From JACDBE01 sp963714055 (lineage in GTDB: Bacteria > Actinomycetota > Acidimicrobiia > Spongiisociales > UBA5794): 64,000 nt of DNA. The notes beneath the pieces were generated by a model. It had not been told where the DNA came from. It saw nothing but the letters and a program-made list of their open reading frames with translations, and did no database searches. The DNA is taken from positions 2,480,001 through 2,544,000 of the forward strand of contig OY970227.1 in the NCBI GenBank assembly GCA_963714055.1. Direction: 5' to 3'. Of this stretch, positions 15,590 to 24,838 are shown one piece after another. Position numbers and translations under genes: made by a program. Each line of letters opens with the position of its first letter. The stretch's first letter is position 1.

Positions 15590-16756
15590 TCATCGGGCAT
15601 CGGCCAGGAGGGCGGTCCACATCAGGGCGGAGGCGGCGTGCTGCTGGTCGTCCATGCGGGTGATCCCCTGGCGGAACCAGGCGCCGGCCTCGGTGTGCGG
15701 CACTCCCGGCCCCGCCGGCGTCTGGAAGGCGGCGAGGCGAGCGGCGCCGCAGGCCGTTCGATCGGCGAGCGGGTCGGCCAGGTCGGCGAGGCGGGTGTCG
15801 GTGGTGGCGAGGCGCTGCAACATCGAGGCCCCTTCGATCGTCGTCCCGAACCCGGCGCCCCTCGGCTCGGGAGGATGGGTGATGGTGGCGATGCCGGCGC
15901 GTTGCGAGTCCCAGCGCACCCCGACGCCGAATTGGGCGGCGAGCGCCCTGGCATAGGCGACGTGCTCGGCGGAGAGCCCCCAATCGCCCATGGCTTCGAG
16001 GGAGTAGGCCGCCCACTGGTCGGGCCAGGGACGGGGCCACAGCCCCTCCTCGTCGTCGCGCCGGGTGCTCAGATAGTCGAGGATCGGCCAGGCCGCCTCG
16101 TCGAACCGCTCGTCCGGGAATGTCTCGTGGAGCAGGGCGAGCGCCCACAACGCCTCGCCAGTGGCGTAGCGGGAGCGCACGTCGGGGTCGGGGGCCCTGG
16201 TGTCGACGTCCCAACTGTCGAGCATGGCGCCGTCGGCCGTCTGCTGCCCTGCCATGAACCGCCCCAGCTCGACCAGCAACCGGTCGTGGCCGGTGTCTCC
16301 GGTCACGGCGCGCCGTTCCAGCAGCGAGATGGCGAGGAGTGCCACTGCGCCCAGCTTGACGTTGGCATCGCCGTCCGCCCATCCGGAGGCGCCGTCGTCG
16401 GTGGCGACCACCCTCGCCAACATCCAGGCGAGGGCGTGGTCGGCGGCGGCGAGGTATCGATCGGTGTCGCCGGTCGTGTAGCGGGCGGCCTGGTAGAGCG
16501 CCATCGTCGTCCCGGCGTGGCGGACGATGTTGTAGGACGGGCTGGCGGCGGAGGTGTCGCGGTCCCACTCGTACAGGAAGGTCCCGTCGCTCCGCTGGTT
16601 GACCGCGATCCACTCGGCGGCGGCTTCGGCGGCGGCAACCGCATCGTCCGCCGTCAGCGGCGGGCACACCTCCGGGGCGAGCATGGTGAGGCGCAGGACG
16701 CCGCCGATCACGAGCCAGGTGAGGCCCAGCACCAACGCCTTACGTCGCCCGGTCAC
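15590..16756 (-). CDS. Membrane-anchored alpha/alpha-toroid protein of unknown function
   Basis: A 388-residue protein with one N-terminal hydrophobic helix (KALVLGLTWLVIGGVLRLTML) followed by repeated helical hairpins rich in Trp, Ala and Asp. Motifs such as VNQRSDGTFLYEWDRD, YNIVRHAGTTMALYQAARY and YATGEALWALALLHE look like an (alpha/alpha)6 barrel of the type found in terpene cyclases, glycoside hydrolases and epimerases. Asp/Glu residues in these motifs could be catalytic, but no family could be assigned. It probably faces the outside, anchored by its helix. GTG 16756 is chosen because it directly precedes the hydrophobic helix. Next to a sugar-nucleotide epimerase, so a role in envelope glycans is possible. 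Confidence 0.6.
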   Translation of the reverse strand: MTGRRKALVLGLTWLVIGGVLRLTMLAPEVCPPLTADDAVAAAEAAAEWIAVNQRSDGTFLYEWDRDTSAASPSYNIVRHAGTTMALYQAARYTTGDTDRYLAAADHALAWMLARVVATDDGASGWADGDANVKLGAVALLAISLLERRAVTGDTGHDRLLVELGRFMAGQQTADGAMLDSWDVDTRAPDPDVRSRYATGEALWALALLHETFPDERFDEAAWPILDYLSTRRDDEEGLWPRPWPDQWAAYSLEAMGDWGLSAEHVAYARALAAQFGVGVRWDSQRAGIATITHPPEPRGAGFGTTIEGASMLQRLATTDTRLADLADPLADRTACGAARLAAFQTPAGPGVPHTEAGAWFRQGITRMDDQQHAASALMWTALLADAR

Positions 16757-16851
16757 GGCCGGGATCGTACCGGCGGCGCCAACCTCGCACCGATCGGCTG
16801 ATCCCGCCCCGTTCACCGCTACCGTGCGTGCTGGATAGGGGGGCAATCACC

Positions 16852-17772
16852 ATGAGAGTCGTCATCACGGGCGGCGCCGGGTTCATCGGGTCGAACCTGG
16901 CGGAGCGGCTGACCGCAGACGGGATGGAGGTCGTCGCGCTCGACGACCTCTCCACCGGTGACGAGCGGAACCTCGATGGGCTGGACGTCGAGTTGGTGGT
17001 CGGCTCGATCCTCGACGAGCACGTGCTGGACAAGACCTTCGCCGGCGCCGATTGCATCGTCCACTTCGCCGCCAGGGGGTCGGTGCCCAAGTCGGTGGCC
17101 GACCCCGTCGCCACCCATGAACGGAACAACACGGGCACCCTGATGGTGCTCGAGGCGGCGCGGCGTGCGGGCAACCTGCACACCGTGGTGGCGTCCTCGT
17201 CCAGCGTGTACGGCGCCGTCCCCGACCTCCCCAAGCACGAGGACCTCGCCACCCGGCCGATGAGCCCGTACGCGGTGAGCAAGCTGGCCACCGAGTGGTA
17301 CGCCCTCGCCTACCAGCACTCGTACGGGCTGCCCACCATGGTGTTCCGCTTCTTCAACGTGTACGGGCCCCGCCAGCCCGCCGGGCACGCCTACGCCGCG
17401 GTCATCCCGGCGTGGATCGCGGCGGCGCTGGCCGGAGAACCGGTGGTGGTGTACGGCGACGGCTTACAGTCGCGCGACTTCACCTACGTCGACTCGGTTA
17501 CCTCGGTGGTGACCTCGGCGATCAACCGCCGTGCCGTCGACCCCATCCCGGTCAACCTCGCCTTTGGTGGGGGATCGACGCTGCTCGAGCTCGCCGACCT
17601 CCTGGCCAAGGAGATCGGTACCCCTGTCGAGGTGCAGCACGCCGAGCCGAGGAAGGGCGACATCCGGCACAGCTCCGCCGACGCCACCCGGCTGCGCACC
17701 CTGTTCCCCGACGCCGAGCCGACCAGCCTGGAAGATGGCCTGGCCCGCACCGTCGCCTGGTGGCGTCGCTGA
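16852..17772 (+). CDS. NAD-dependent sugar epimerase/dehydratase (GalE-like)
   Basis: A 306-residue extended SDR. GGAGFIGSNLAERL binds NAD, DDLSTG binds the adenine ribose, and the active site comprises the SSSSVYG Ser/Thr region and YAVSK (Tyr and Lys). The C-terminal part, with FFNVYGPRQ and GDGLQSRDFTYV, matches UDP-glucose 4-epimerase or dTDP-glucose dehydratase-like enzymes acting on nucleotide sugars. The exact sugar is unresolved. A run of G (16839-16843) nine bases before ATG 16852 may serve as ribosome site. tRNA-Thr follows 40 bases later. Confidence 0.88.
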   Translation: MRVVITGGAGFIGSNLAERLTADGMEVVALDDLSTGDERNLDGLDVELVVGSILDEHVLDKTFAGADCIVHFAARGSVPKSVADPVATHERNNTGTLMVLEAARRAGNLHTVVASSSSVYGAVPDLPKHEDLATRPMSPYAVSKLATEWYALAYQHSYGLPTMVFRFFNVYGPRQPAGHAYAAVIPAWIAAALAGEPVVVYGDGLQSRDFTYVDSVTSVVTSAINRRAVDPIPVNLAFGGGSTLLELADLLAKEIGTPVEVQHAEPRKGDIRHSSADATRLRTLFPDAEPTSLEDGLARTVAWWRR

Positions 17773-17794
17773 GTAGTCGGTTCCAAGCCGGCGT

Positions 17795-17800
17795 TACAAT
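17795..17800 (+). promoter_or_regulatory. -10 element for tRNA-Thr
   Basis: TACAAT ends 12 bases before the mature tRNA 5' end. It is a good match to the housekeeping -10; no clear -35 is visible 17 bases upstream, which lies at the end of the epimerase gene. Confidence 0.4.
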
Positions 17801-17812
17801 CCCCGGCTCCCC

Positions 17813-17885
17813 GCCGGAGTAGCTCAGTCGGTAGAGCAACGCACTCGTAATGCGTAGGTCAGGGGTTCGATTCCCCTCTCCGGCT
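17813..17885 (+). tRNA. tRNA-Thr, anticodon CGT
   Basis: A full cloverleaf can be drawn by hand: acceptor GCCGGAG/CTCCGGC, D-stem GCTC/GAGC, anticodon stem CGCA/TGCG with loop CTCGTAA (anticodon CGT, reading ACG), five-base variable loop, and T-arm AGGGG-TTCGATT-CCCCT. Length is 73 bases with T as discriminator; CCA is not encoded. The segment TCCGGCTCGACTCGC, beginning in the last acceptor bases, occurs again 28 bases further on (17907-17921). Confidence 0.97.
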
Positions 17886-17921
17886 CGACTCGCCCGAAGC
17901 TCCACATCCGGCTCGACTCGC
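17879..17921 (+). repeat. 15-bp direct repeat overlapping the tRNA-Thr 3' end
   Basis: TCCGGCTCGACTCGC occurs at 17879-17893 and 17907-17921. The first copy includes the 3' end of the tRNA. Duplicated tRNA 3' ends are a usual mark of integrase-driven insertion, and gene content changes from core to accessory immediately downstream. No integrase gene is present nearby, so this may be an old or coincidental trace. Confidence 0.4.
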
Positions 17922-17950
17922 ACCCTTATCTCCACCAGCTGGCATTCGCG

Positions 17951-18610
17951 CTACAGCGACAGGCTGATCGGGAACGTGGCGATCCACGCGGCGGCGCCGA
18001 CGAAGACGACGCAGCCGATGATGAGCAACGCCTTCCTCGCTCCGGCTCCGCGGACCCGGGCACTCATCCCGGCGAAGAACAGGGCGACGGCGAACAGCAC
18101 GACACCGAGGATGTAGTTGGCCGCCCTTTGGACATCGAGGCGTACCTCTGCGGCCAACAGTTCGGCCTCGGCGTCCAGTTGTTCGGCCTCCACTTCCGCC
18201 TCGAGCAGGTACTCGTCCATGGCGAACGGACTCGGTGGAGCGCCGGTGGTGGTCAACGGATCGGTCGCCATCCAGGCGTCGAAGGCGGGTTTGAACTCTG
18301 CCCGGAACCGTTCGGCGTAGAAGTCCTGGAGTTCACTGTTCTCTTCGACGGTGGCGTTGACCCACTCCAGGAACAACGCGATGTCGACCTGGGTCTGTCC
18401 CTCGGCGAGACCCTGGGCACGCGCCGCCTCGATGCGCACGGCGTTGACGCGACCGGAGGCCTTGGTCCCCTCCCCGTTCCACCTCGTGGCCTGATAGCTG
18501 CTCCACGCCGTGGCGACGGCGGCGAGCGCCAATACGATGGTGGCGACGATCTCGACCCAGTCCTTCCCTTTGGGTGGATCCGGCGTTTCCTTCACGGCCG
18601 GCGCGGTCAT
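17951..18610 (-). CDS. Membrane protein with coiled-coil middle, unknown function
   Basis: A 219-residue protein with one hydrophobic segment near the N-terminus (EIVATIVLALAAVATAWSS), an acidic helical middle (about residues 95-165, many Glu and Ala, likely coiled coil), and two C-terminal hydrophobic helices. The TAWSSYQATRW motif after the first helix recurs in a broad group of uncharacterised membrane proteins I remember from actinobacteria and proteobacteria. Its start codon overlaps the stop of the DUF4239 gene (ATGA), so the two are coupled and may form a complex. No catalytic residues can be named. Confidence 0.65.
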   Translation of the reverse strand: MTAPAVKETPDPPKGKDWVEIVATIVLALAAVATAWSSYQATRWNGEGTKASGRVNAVRIEAARAQGLAEGQTQVDIALFLEWVNATVEENSELQDFYAERFRAEFKPAFDAWMATDPLTTTGAPPSPFAMDEYLLEAEVEAEQLDAEAELLAAEVRLDVQRAANYILGVVLFAVALFFAGMSARVRGAGARKALLIIGCVVFVGAAAWIATFPISLSL

Positions 18611-19431
18611 GCCGCATCTCCCAACTCATCGCATGGAATGGTGATGTCCAGGCCGATCACGTCCAGCTGCTGATCGATCACCAACTCGGTTCGTTCCATG
18701 GCCACCGGCTGGAGCCCGCCGACACCGCTATGGAACGGGTCGTCCATGAAGTTGAGCAACAGCAGCATGGTGACCATCACCGAAACCACGCTGCCAATTA
18801 GCAGAGCCTGGACCCATGCCCGCTCGCCGCTGTCGGCGAACGCCAGCAGGTACCCGAGGATGATGAGCGAGATCACGAATAGGGCGATCCACAGCGGGAC
18901 CGGCATCACCCCGGAGGCACCATGGATTCGGGCCTGGCGTGCCAATTCACGGTCCGACGTCTGGTCCAGCCAACTCCCGTAGGCGGCCTCCTGCTGAGGA
19001 GTGCTCAGTTCGACGTTCTGCAGTGTGCCGAACAGCGCCACTCCCCAAGGGTTGATGTCCTCGCCCAGGGTGCCGGCCTCCATCCGTGCCCACTCATCAT
19101 GGATGACCGAGCGGGCGTAACACACCAACTCGCCGGTGAGGTCGGCACCGACCTCGGCGGGGAGCGTCTGCGCCGTTCGGACCTGCTGGGCGACGGCCAG
19201 TGCTTCGGCCTCAGCTCCCGCTCGTGACGCGTCGTAGCTCTCGAACGCGAGGAAGATCAAGAACCCGAGCAGGACTGAGAACCCGGTGGCGAGGACACCG
19301 AAGATCCCCGCCGCACGGTCACCGTCGGCGAAATACCCACCTTCGGGTGCCCGTCTCCGCGCCAGCAGCATCACCACAACCGCCACAGCCGTCGCCGCCA
19401 GAACGATCAACGCCGCCCAAACAATGTTCAC
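18607..19431 (-). CDS. DUF4239 (bestrophin-like) membrane protein
   Basis: A 274-residue protein with four main hydrophobic regions: the N-terminus, GIFGVLATGFSVLLGFLIFLAF, and two consecutive helices near residues 175-225. The pattern FSVLLGFLIFLAFESYDASRAGAEAEA is characteristic of DUF4239 proteins, which have been described as bestrophin-like; function is not established, though ion conductance has been proposed from fold similarity. It is upstream of and overlaps the companion membrane gene. Intact. Confidence 0.72.
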   Translation of the reverse strand: MNIVWAALIVLAATAVAVVVMLLARRRAPEGGYFADGDRAAGIFGVLATGFSVLLGFLIFLAFESYDASRAGAEAEALAVAQQVRTAQTLPAEVGADLTGELVCYARSVIHDEWARMEAGTLGEDINPWGVALFGTLQNVELSTPQQEAAYGSWLDQTSDRELARQARIHGASGVMPVPLWIALFVISLIILGYLLAFADSGERAWVQALLIGSVVSVMVTMLLLLNFMDDPFHSGVGGLQPVAMERTELVIDQQLDVIGLDITIPCDELGDAA

Positions 19432-19586
19432 CCTGTCCTCCTTCGATCGGTCGGCTCCACGCTGCTCATGAGATCACCATTGCCAGGTCTTGGGAGGCGG
19501 ACTCGCCGGCGACGTAGCACCGCGACCTCCACGGGTCCACGATGGCGTGCAGGTGACGCCACGCTGTCGAGCTTGCTCAGGAAGAG

Positions 19587-21954
19587 TCATAGGTAGTGGT
19601 GTTGGGTCAGCCATCGGTACGAGTACCAGCCCCACAGCGGGGGTAGATAGAAGGTGGCGAACCGGTACGCCAGGGCCGAGGCGAGTGCCAGCTCCTCGGG
19701 GACGCCTGCCCAGGTGAGCCCGAGCGTGAGACCGGCCTCGGCGACGCCGACCCCACCTGGGATCGGCATCAGGCCGGCGAACAGCGTCACCGCGGTGTTG
19801 ATGAAGATGAGCTCGGCCACCGACACGTCGTGGCCGAACGCGATGACCGAGGCGCCGAGCGCCAAGGCGAGGGAGACCCGGTTCACCAGGTTGCCGCCGA
19901 AGAGTTGCAGGAGCTTCACGGGGTTGCGGAGGACGGTCGCCGCCGAGCGGACCTCGCCGACCATGGCGGTGATCCGCTTGCGGGCGCTCGGCACCAAGGC
20001 GACACCGACCACCGCCACCGCCAGGATGAGGAGGACCGTGCCGAGCTGGCCATCGTCCCCGCCATCGCCGGTGACCTGGAACTCGAGATCCGCCAGGAGA
20101 ACCATCGAGACCATCAGCCCAAGCTCCACGATCAGCCCCGCCCCGGTCTCGATCACCCCCGCCGAGACGGATGCCGCCGGGGTGAGGCCGAACTTGCGGA
20201 GGAACCGCATGTTGACCGCCACCCGGGCCGCCGTGCTAGGTATGGCCAGGTTGATGTAGGCGATGGCGAACTGGAGGGTGACCAACGGTCCAAGCGGCAA
20301 GACCTGGGTGGTGGACCCCAGCGTGCCGATGGCGGTGGGCACGACGGCGGCCTGTGCGATGAGGAGCGCGGCCAACAGCCAGCCCCACTGCGCCTCACCG
20401 AGGGCGGCGAGGAACGCATCGATGTCGATGTCGGTGAACAGGCCGAGCAGCGAGGACACCGCGACCAGCCCGAGCGCCACCCCGACCAGTGACTTCCAGG
20501 TGACCCGTTGCAGCTTGGCGAGCTCCGGCTCCTCCACCCCGATCAGCTCGCCGATCCGCTCCCGCACGGCGTCGAGCTTGACCTTGCGCTGGTCGATGAC
20601 CCGGCGTAGCAGAGGCGGCACCCCGGGACCCTGGAGGTATGGGAGGGTCGCCGCCAGCGCTTCGTCGCCCAGCGCGGCGCGTGCTGTCGCCACGGCGGCG
20701 TCCTCGCCCTGCAAGACGAGGGCGAGCGTCAGCGCCTGGGCTCGGTCCAGGGACCGGTCTCCAGGCGTTCTCAGCACTGAGGCGGTCGACAAGTCACCGA
20801 ACCCGATCGCACCGTCATGACCGACGACGACGCGATCGATGTCCACCTGGCCGAGGACCAGGCCGCAGGCGTGCAGCTTCTCGAGCTGGCGCCACAGGGA
20901 GCCGACATCGATGCCGGTTGTGTCGACTCCGGTGTCGCCGATCGTCAGCGGGACACCGACGGGTCGAACCACGATGAGCGCATCACCCGAACCGACGGCG
21001 CCGGCGGTCACGACGCGGGCAGTGTGCACACCGGACCGCTCCGCCATGAGCGTGGCGAATGCCTCGTGCTCGACCAGCTCGATCCGGCTCAGCCGGGCGG
21101 TCCGATTCGCTCCCCGGTACCACAACCATCGCCACAGGTCGGTGATGACCTGGGCATCCCAAGCATCGCGGCCGTACACCTTGACCACCAGGGGACCCTC
21201 GGCATCGGCGCCGGAGAACACGACCTGACCCTGGGCCAGCATGGAGGCAGGCTCCAGCTCGGTCACCGTCACCCCGAGGTCGGCCAGGGCGCCGCGTATC
21301 CGGGTCGTGCTCGGGCGCCCACCAGGTGACCCGAACAGGAGATGCACCAGGGCGGCTGCGACGTACCCGATCCCCACGCCGGCCAGCGCCCCGGACAGTT
21401 CCGCTGCACCGAGGAACAGTGATGCCACGACCTGCAAGCCGATCAGCCAGCGCCCCAGATGCCGGACCGGCCGGCTGAGGTGCGGTGACGCCGTGGCGAT
21501 CACCGCCACCGCCACCGCACAGACCGTCGGTGGGAGAACCGGAGGCCCATCCACGTCGGTGAGGAGTTCGAGCATGGTACGCCCGTCATCCATGGCGAGC
21601 TCGACGACGACTGCGGCGAACAGCAGGGCGAGCAGCGCAGCCAGCACGCAAATCGCGCGTCAGCGCCGCCCGCCGTTGCACGATGGCGGCAACGACCAGT
21701 ACCAGAGCGTGGACGATCGGTGCCCAGAACGCCAGCCGCCAGAGCGGGTCGAGGAACCCGGGCATCTCCGCCAGCAAGCCGTCGAGCGCCGCATCGAACC
21801 CGGTGGCGGATTCCGACCAGGCCCAGGTTATGGCCACACCGATGACGGCCCCGATGGCGAGGGCTACATCCGTCGGTCGTCTCGATCGAGGCTCGGCCCT
21901 CGCCGAGGCGAACAACTGTGTCCCCGGGGTCGGCGTCGCCTGCGGTGCGCTCAT
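19587..21954 (-). pseudogene. MprF-like flippase with kinase-like domain, one frameshift
   Basis: Two open frames together form one familiar protein. The upstream frame (21954 down to about 21650) gives the N-terminus with RRPTDVALAIGAVIG and two membrane helices; the second frame (from 21647) continues with more helices, a kinase-like region (VVKVYGRDAWDAQ, then GFGDLSTAS), and a C-terminal LPG_synthase_TM (UPF0104) domain containing NLAIPSTAARVAVNMRFLRK and MPIPGGVGVAEAGL. The latter is the flippase part of MprF-like proteins, which move phospholipids across the membrane. The join needs removal of one base, most simply from TTT at about 21651-21653. The frames are otherwise clean, so this may be a recent mutation or a sequence error. 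A GTG at 21645-21647 could also start a shorter protein. Confidence 0.75.
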
Positions 21955-22175
21955 GACGAGGCCTTCGAGGGGGCGGTCGGCGCGGCGTTTCGGTGCTGGC
22001 CGAGGAGTCTCCGCGGCGCAAGGGGCTCAGGCCGTGTCTCGGCCGATGGCGTGGCCCGGGTTGCGGCGTTGGCGGGGGTCAGGCTCCACCGCTCCAGGCG
22101 GGCGGACGCCAGGCTCCACGCCACCACGGTTATGGCGAAGACCACGATCACCTCGAGATCCAGACCGTGCTCCAA
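21951..22175 (-). pseudogene. Truncated cation:proton antiporter remnant
   Basis: A 74-residue frame starting at TTG. The first 37 residues (LEVIVVFAITVVAWSLASARLERWSLTPA) look like the opening helix of NhaP-type cation:proton antiporters. The rest is Ala/Pro/Arg-rich with no membrane helix, so the whole transport body is missing. It is best read as an internal deletion that fused the first and last ends of an antiporter. Its TGA overlaps the ATG of the flippase gene, so the remnant may still serve to couple translation. A second antiporter, full-length but frameshifted, lies at 42.7 kb. Confidence 0.45.
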
Positions 22176-22274
22176 CTGGATTGCACCTCTCCCTTCGACG
22201 CCGCAGGGCTGTGCCGTCGGTAGCGGTCGGCGGCTCAGCCCTGCGGACGAACCGTGCCGGTGCCCGCCGGCCCA

Positions 22275-22652
22275 TCAGGCGAGCAGGGCGGCCTTCTGGG
22301 CGTTGAACTCGTCGTCGGTGAGGAGGCCGCGAGAATGCAGATCGGCGAGCTTGACCAGCTCGTCGGCGGTGCTCGTCGACCCGGCGACCTGCTGGATGTA
22401 CTCCTGCTGAGCACGTTCGTCTGCGGCGGCCCGCTGCATGTTGCGTTCCGCCATCGAACCCCCGCGGGCGATCAGATAGATGAACACCCCGAAGAGGGGC
22501 ACCAGGAGGACCAGCACCACCCAACCGGCCTTGCCCCAACCACCCATGTCGTCGCTGCGGAAGATGTCCCCGAACACCGAGATCAGCAACCAGATCCAGG
22601 CGAAGAACAGGAAGAACCACAGCATGGTCCAGAACAAATCCAATAGAGGCAT
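22275..22652 (-). CDS. PLDc_N/SHOCT-domain small membrane protein (copy 1)
   Basis: A 125-residue protein. Residues 1-65 hold two hydrophobic helices with the SVFGDIFRSDD loop typical of the phospholipase-D-nuclease N-terminal (PLDc_N) domain; residues 92-125 form a SHOCT domain ending LTDDEFNAQKAALLA. Between them is a helical Gln/Ala-rich linker. SHOCT domains are found at protein ends in many stress and envelope proteins and may mediate oligomerisation. The ribosome site AAAGGAGAGG precedes the ATG. A near-identical paralogue of the same length occurs at 42034-42411, with the same ribosome site and a shared promoter element. Confidence 0.82.
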   Translation of the reverse strand: MPLLDLFWTMLWFFLFFAWIWLLISVFGDIFRSDDMGGWGKAGWVVLVLLVPLFGVFIYLIARGGSMAERNMQRAAADERAQQEYIQQVAGSTSTADELVKLADLHSRGLLTDDEFNAQKAALLA

Positions 22653-22704
22653 GGCCTCTCCTTTCGGTCGAGATGTCCGCGCCGCCGGGCAGCCCAGCGA
22701 TGTC

Positions 22705-22721
22705 GTCGGCTATCGGCTGGC
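22705..22721 (-). promoter_or_regulatory. Promoter-region element shared by the two SHOCT genes (copy 1)
   Basis: GTCGGCTATCGGCTGGC (read on the plus strand) matches 42465-42481 at 15 of 17 positions. The distances to the respective ATG codons are 53 and 54 bases, so the element was duplicated or kept together with the gene. Its regulator is unknown. Confidence 0.45.
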
Positions 22722-22816
22722 GGTGCGACCTCGCTAGCTCTTCCGGCGAGCGATCCGACGGTTATGGCCCGGCCCTGGTGTCCTCCTTCCGCATGGTCGT
22801 CATCGATGGCATCGAC

Positions 22817-23383
22817 TCACTCGTCGATCCCGGACTTGGCCGCAAACGCCAGCAGGCGGACGACGGCTCCGATGACGACGAGGTCGAGGAGCATCTGGGC
22901 GCTGACGACGATCCGGGTGAGGTCGCTCTCGGGGGTGATGTCGCCGAACCCCACCGTGGAGAAGAGCGTGATCGACAGGTAGAGCGCGCCGGTGTGGTCG
23001 AGGGGCTCGCTGAACTGCGTCGGCGAGGCTTGGGAGAGCGAGAGGTAGAGAGCGGCGAAGACCAGGAGGAAGAACGGGATGGTCACGCCGAGCGCCTGGA
23101 TGGCCCGCAGCCCTGGAAGGTCGTCGCGCCTGACCTGGTGGAGCTGCCAGGCGAGCACCCCGGCGAAGGCGACTACCCCGACCACGAGCCGCGTCAGGGC
23201 CTCCCCGCTGGTGCGGTCGGTGAACGGGACCAGGTAGTAGATCCCGAGCAGCAGCGCCCCGGTGAGGCCGATCTCAAACAGTGTCCCGAGGAGGTTGCGA
23301 CGCCGTTGCCTGCGGTCGAGTTCGGCCACCCGCGCGGTCGCACTCCGTTCCGGTGGCGGTCCGTTGCCAGAGTCGCCACTCAC
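22817..23383 (-). CDS. Two-pore-helix potassium channel protein
   Basis: A 188-residue protein with about five hydrophobic segments and one pore loop. The selectivity filter reads TVGFGD, within SITLFSTVGFGDITPES, placing it in the Ion_trans_2 group of K+ channels. The inner helix LTRIVVSAQMLLDLVVIGAVVRLL follows. A cytoplasmic regulatory RCK domain is absent. The GTG start overlaps the stop of the upstream sulfatase gene (GTGA), so they are co-translated; the biological link between them is unclear. The open frame extends far upstream only as antisense of the sulfatase. Confidence 0.85.
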   Translation of the reverse strand: MSGDSGNGPPPERSATARVAELDRRQRRRNLLGTLFEIGLTGALLLGIYYLVPFTDRTSGEALTRLVVGVVAFAGVLAWQLHQVRRDDLPGLRAIQALGVTIPFFLLVFAALYLSLSQASPTQFSEPLDHTGALYLSITLFSTVGFGDITPESDLTRIVVSAQMLLDLVVIGAVVRLLAFAAKSGIDE

Positions 23384-24753
23384 GAGTAGCCGGTGAACTC
23401 CTCGCCCGGCTTGATGTTGGGATACTGGGCGGCGCTCCGGGCGAGAGCTCCGATGCGTTCGGCGACCGGTCGCATCACCCACGCACAGTCCAAGCGCGTG
23501 TCGATCAGGTCCCACTCCTCGCCGGGATCGTTGACCAGGTCGAAGATCAGCGGCCACTGCGGTTTGACGATCGGCCCGCTGTTGCTCTCGCAGTAGCGGA
23601 ACACGACCTTCATGGTCTTCCACTTGACCGACAAGACTCCGGCATCGGAGCCGTAGAAGATGACGTGGTCCCGCCCGGTCGTCGAGTCCTGCCCGAGGAG
23701 GAACGCCGAGGCGTCGACCCCGTCGATCGGCCGGTCCGACGGCACCCGCCCGCTCTCTCCGACCAGGGACGCCACCGTGGGCAGCCAGTCGACTGCGGAG
23801 AGGATCTCGTCGGTGACCGTCCCTGCCGGCACCTTGCCCGGCCAGCGCACGATCGCGGGGGTCCGCATGCCTCCCTCGAACCCCGAGGCGAAGTGACCGC
23901 GCCAGGGACCGTTGGAGCCGGCCATGTACGGCGACCGTCCGGCGGGGTTGTCGCTGCTCCAAACCACGATGGTGTTCTCGGCGATCCCTGCTTGGTCGAG
24001 GGCATCCAGGACCTGGCCGGTGCGGTGGTCGAGCTCGGCCAGGGTGTCCGAATAGACGCCGCCCCGAGACCGACCGGTGAACTCCGGGTGGGGGATGAGG
24101 GGCGGGTGCATCTGGGTGAAGCACACGTAGGTGAAGAACGGAGTCCCTGCCTCGGCCGCTCGCGTGATGAAGTCCGTGGTCCGCGCCGCGATCTCGGCGT
24201 CGAGCAGCGGCCGCGTCTGGAGGTCGAAGTCGGCCACCGCGGTCACCGGCGAACCCTTGACCCCCTCCCAGATCCTCGGTGTCTCCCCACCGGATTCGGC
24301 GAACAACGGGTACGAGCTGTACCCGGACTCGTCCGACGTGTTCTTGATCCCGAACCACTCGTCGAAGCCCTGGTCCGTCGGCAACCTCCCCTCGATGTCA
24401 CCGACATGCCACTTGCCGAATGCCCCGGTGGCGTAGCCGGCGTCGGAGAACAGCTCCCCGAGCGTGTACTCCCACGGGGCCAACCCGTAGTCACCCTGCC
24501 CGGGCAGTGGGACGCTGCAGTTGCCGGTTCGGATCGGCAGGCGGCCGGTGAGGATCGCCGAGCGCGTCGGAGTGCACTGGGCCTCGACGTTGTAGTTCTT
24601 GAACCGCATCCCCTCACCGGCCAGCGCATCGATGCGCGGGGTCGGTGCCGAGCCGCCATAGCAGCCGATGTCTCCCCATCCGACGTTGTCGCCCACGATG
24701 AAGACGACATTCGGCCGGGGCGAGTGCGCCGCCTGGTCGTTCGAGCTGGTCAC
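23380..24753 (-). CDS. Type I (formylglycine) sulfatase, intact
   Basis: A 457-residue arylsulfatase-family enzyme. The catalytic signature CTPTRSAILTGR has Cys60, which must be converted to formylglycine by the FGE encoded at 38.9 kb. Metal-binding Asp and Asn are in FIVGDNVGWGD, and VVWSSDN supplies the C-terminal metal ligands. FGKWHVG holds the conserved Lys/His pair. No signal peptide is evident at the chosen start, so it may act in the cytoplasm, or the true start may differ. GTG 24753 is chosen because GAGGAG lies 6 bases upstream and the conserved N-terminus PNVVFIVG follows; the frame extends about 60 codons more. Substrate unknown. Confidence 0.88.
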   Translation of the reverse strand: MTSSNDQAAHSPRPNVVFIVGDNVGWGDIGCYGGSAPTPRIDALAGEGMRFKNYNVEAQCTPTRSAILTGRLPIRTGNCSVPLPGQGDYGLAPWEYTLGELFSDAGYATGAFGKWHVGDIEGRLPTDQGFDEWFGIKNTSDESGYSSYPLFAESGGETPRIWEGVKGSPVTAVADFDLQTRPLLDAEIAARTTDFITRAAEAGTPFFTYVCFTQMHPPLIPHPEFTGRSRGGVYSDTLAELDHRTGQVLDALDQAGIAENTIVVWSSDNPAGRSPYMAGSNGPWRGHFASGFEGGMRTPAIVRWPGKVPAGTVTDEILSAVDWLPTVASLVGESGRVPSDRPIDGVDASAFLLGQDSTTGRDHVIFYGSDAGVLSVKWKTMKVVFRYCESNSGPIVKPQWPLIFDLVNDPGEEWDLIDTRLDCAWVMRPVAERIGALARSAAQYPNIKPGEEFTGYS

Positions 24754-24838
24754 GAGAGACTCCTCTACTTCATCCTGTTCATCACGACAGATGGATTCCC
24801 CGTCCATGGACCCGAGAGTCGATCCATCCGAGTTCGGC

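Noticed and set aside
14502..16667. 721-codon minus-strand frame
   Set aside because: Runs through the GNAT gene on the opposite strand and the toroid gene in another frame; neither part has domain features of its own.
21648..21656. Programmed frameshift in the flippase gene
   Set aside because: TTT is too short for a usual slippery site, no downstream structure was apparent, and other shifts nearby suggest a general cause.
22817..24358. 513-residue version of the K+ channel
   Set aside because: The first 325 codons are antisense-type shadow over the sulfatase in another frame; homology starts only near GTG 23383.
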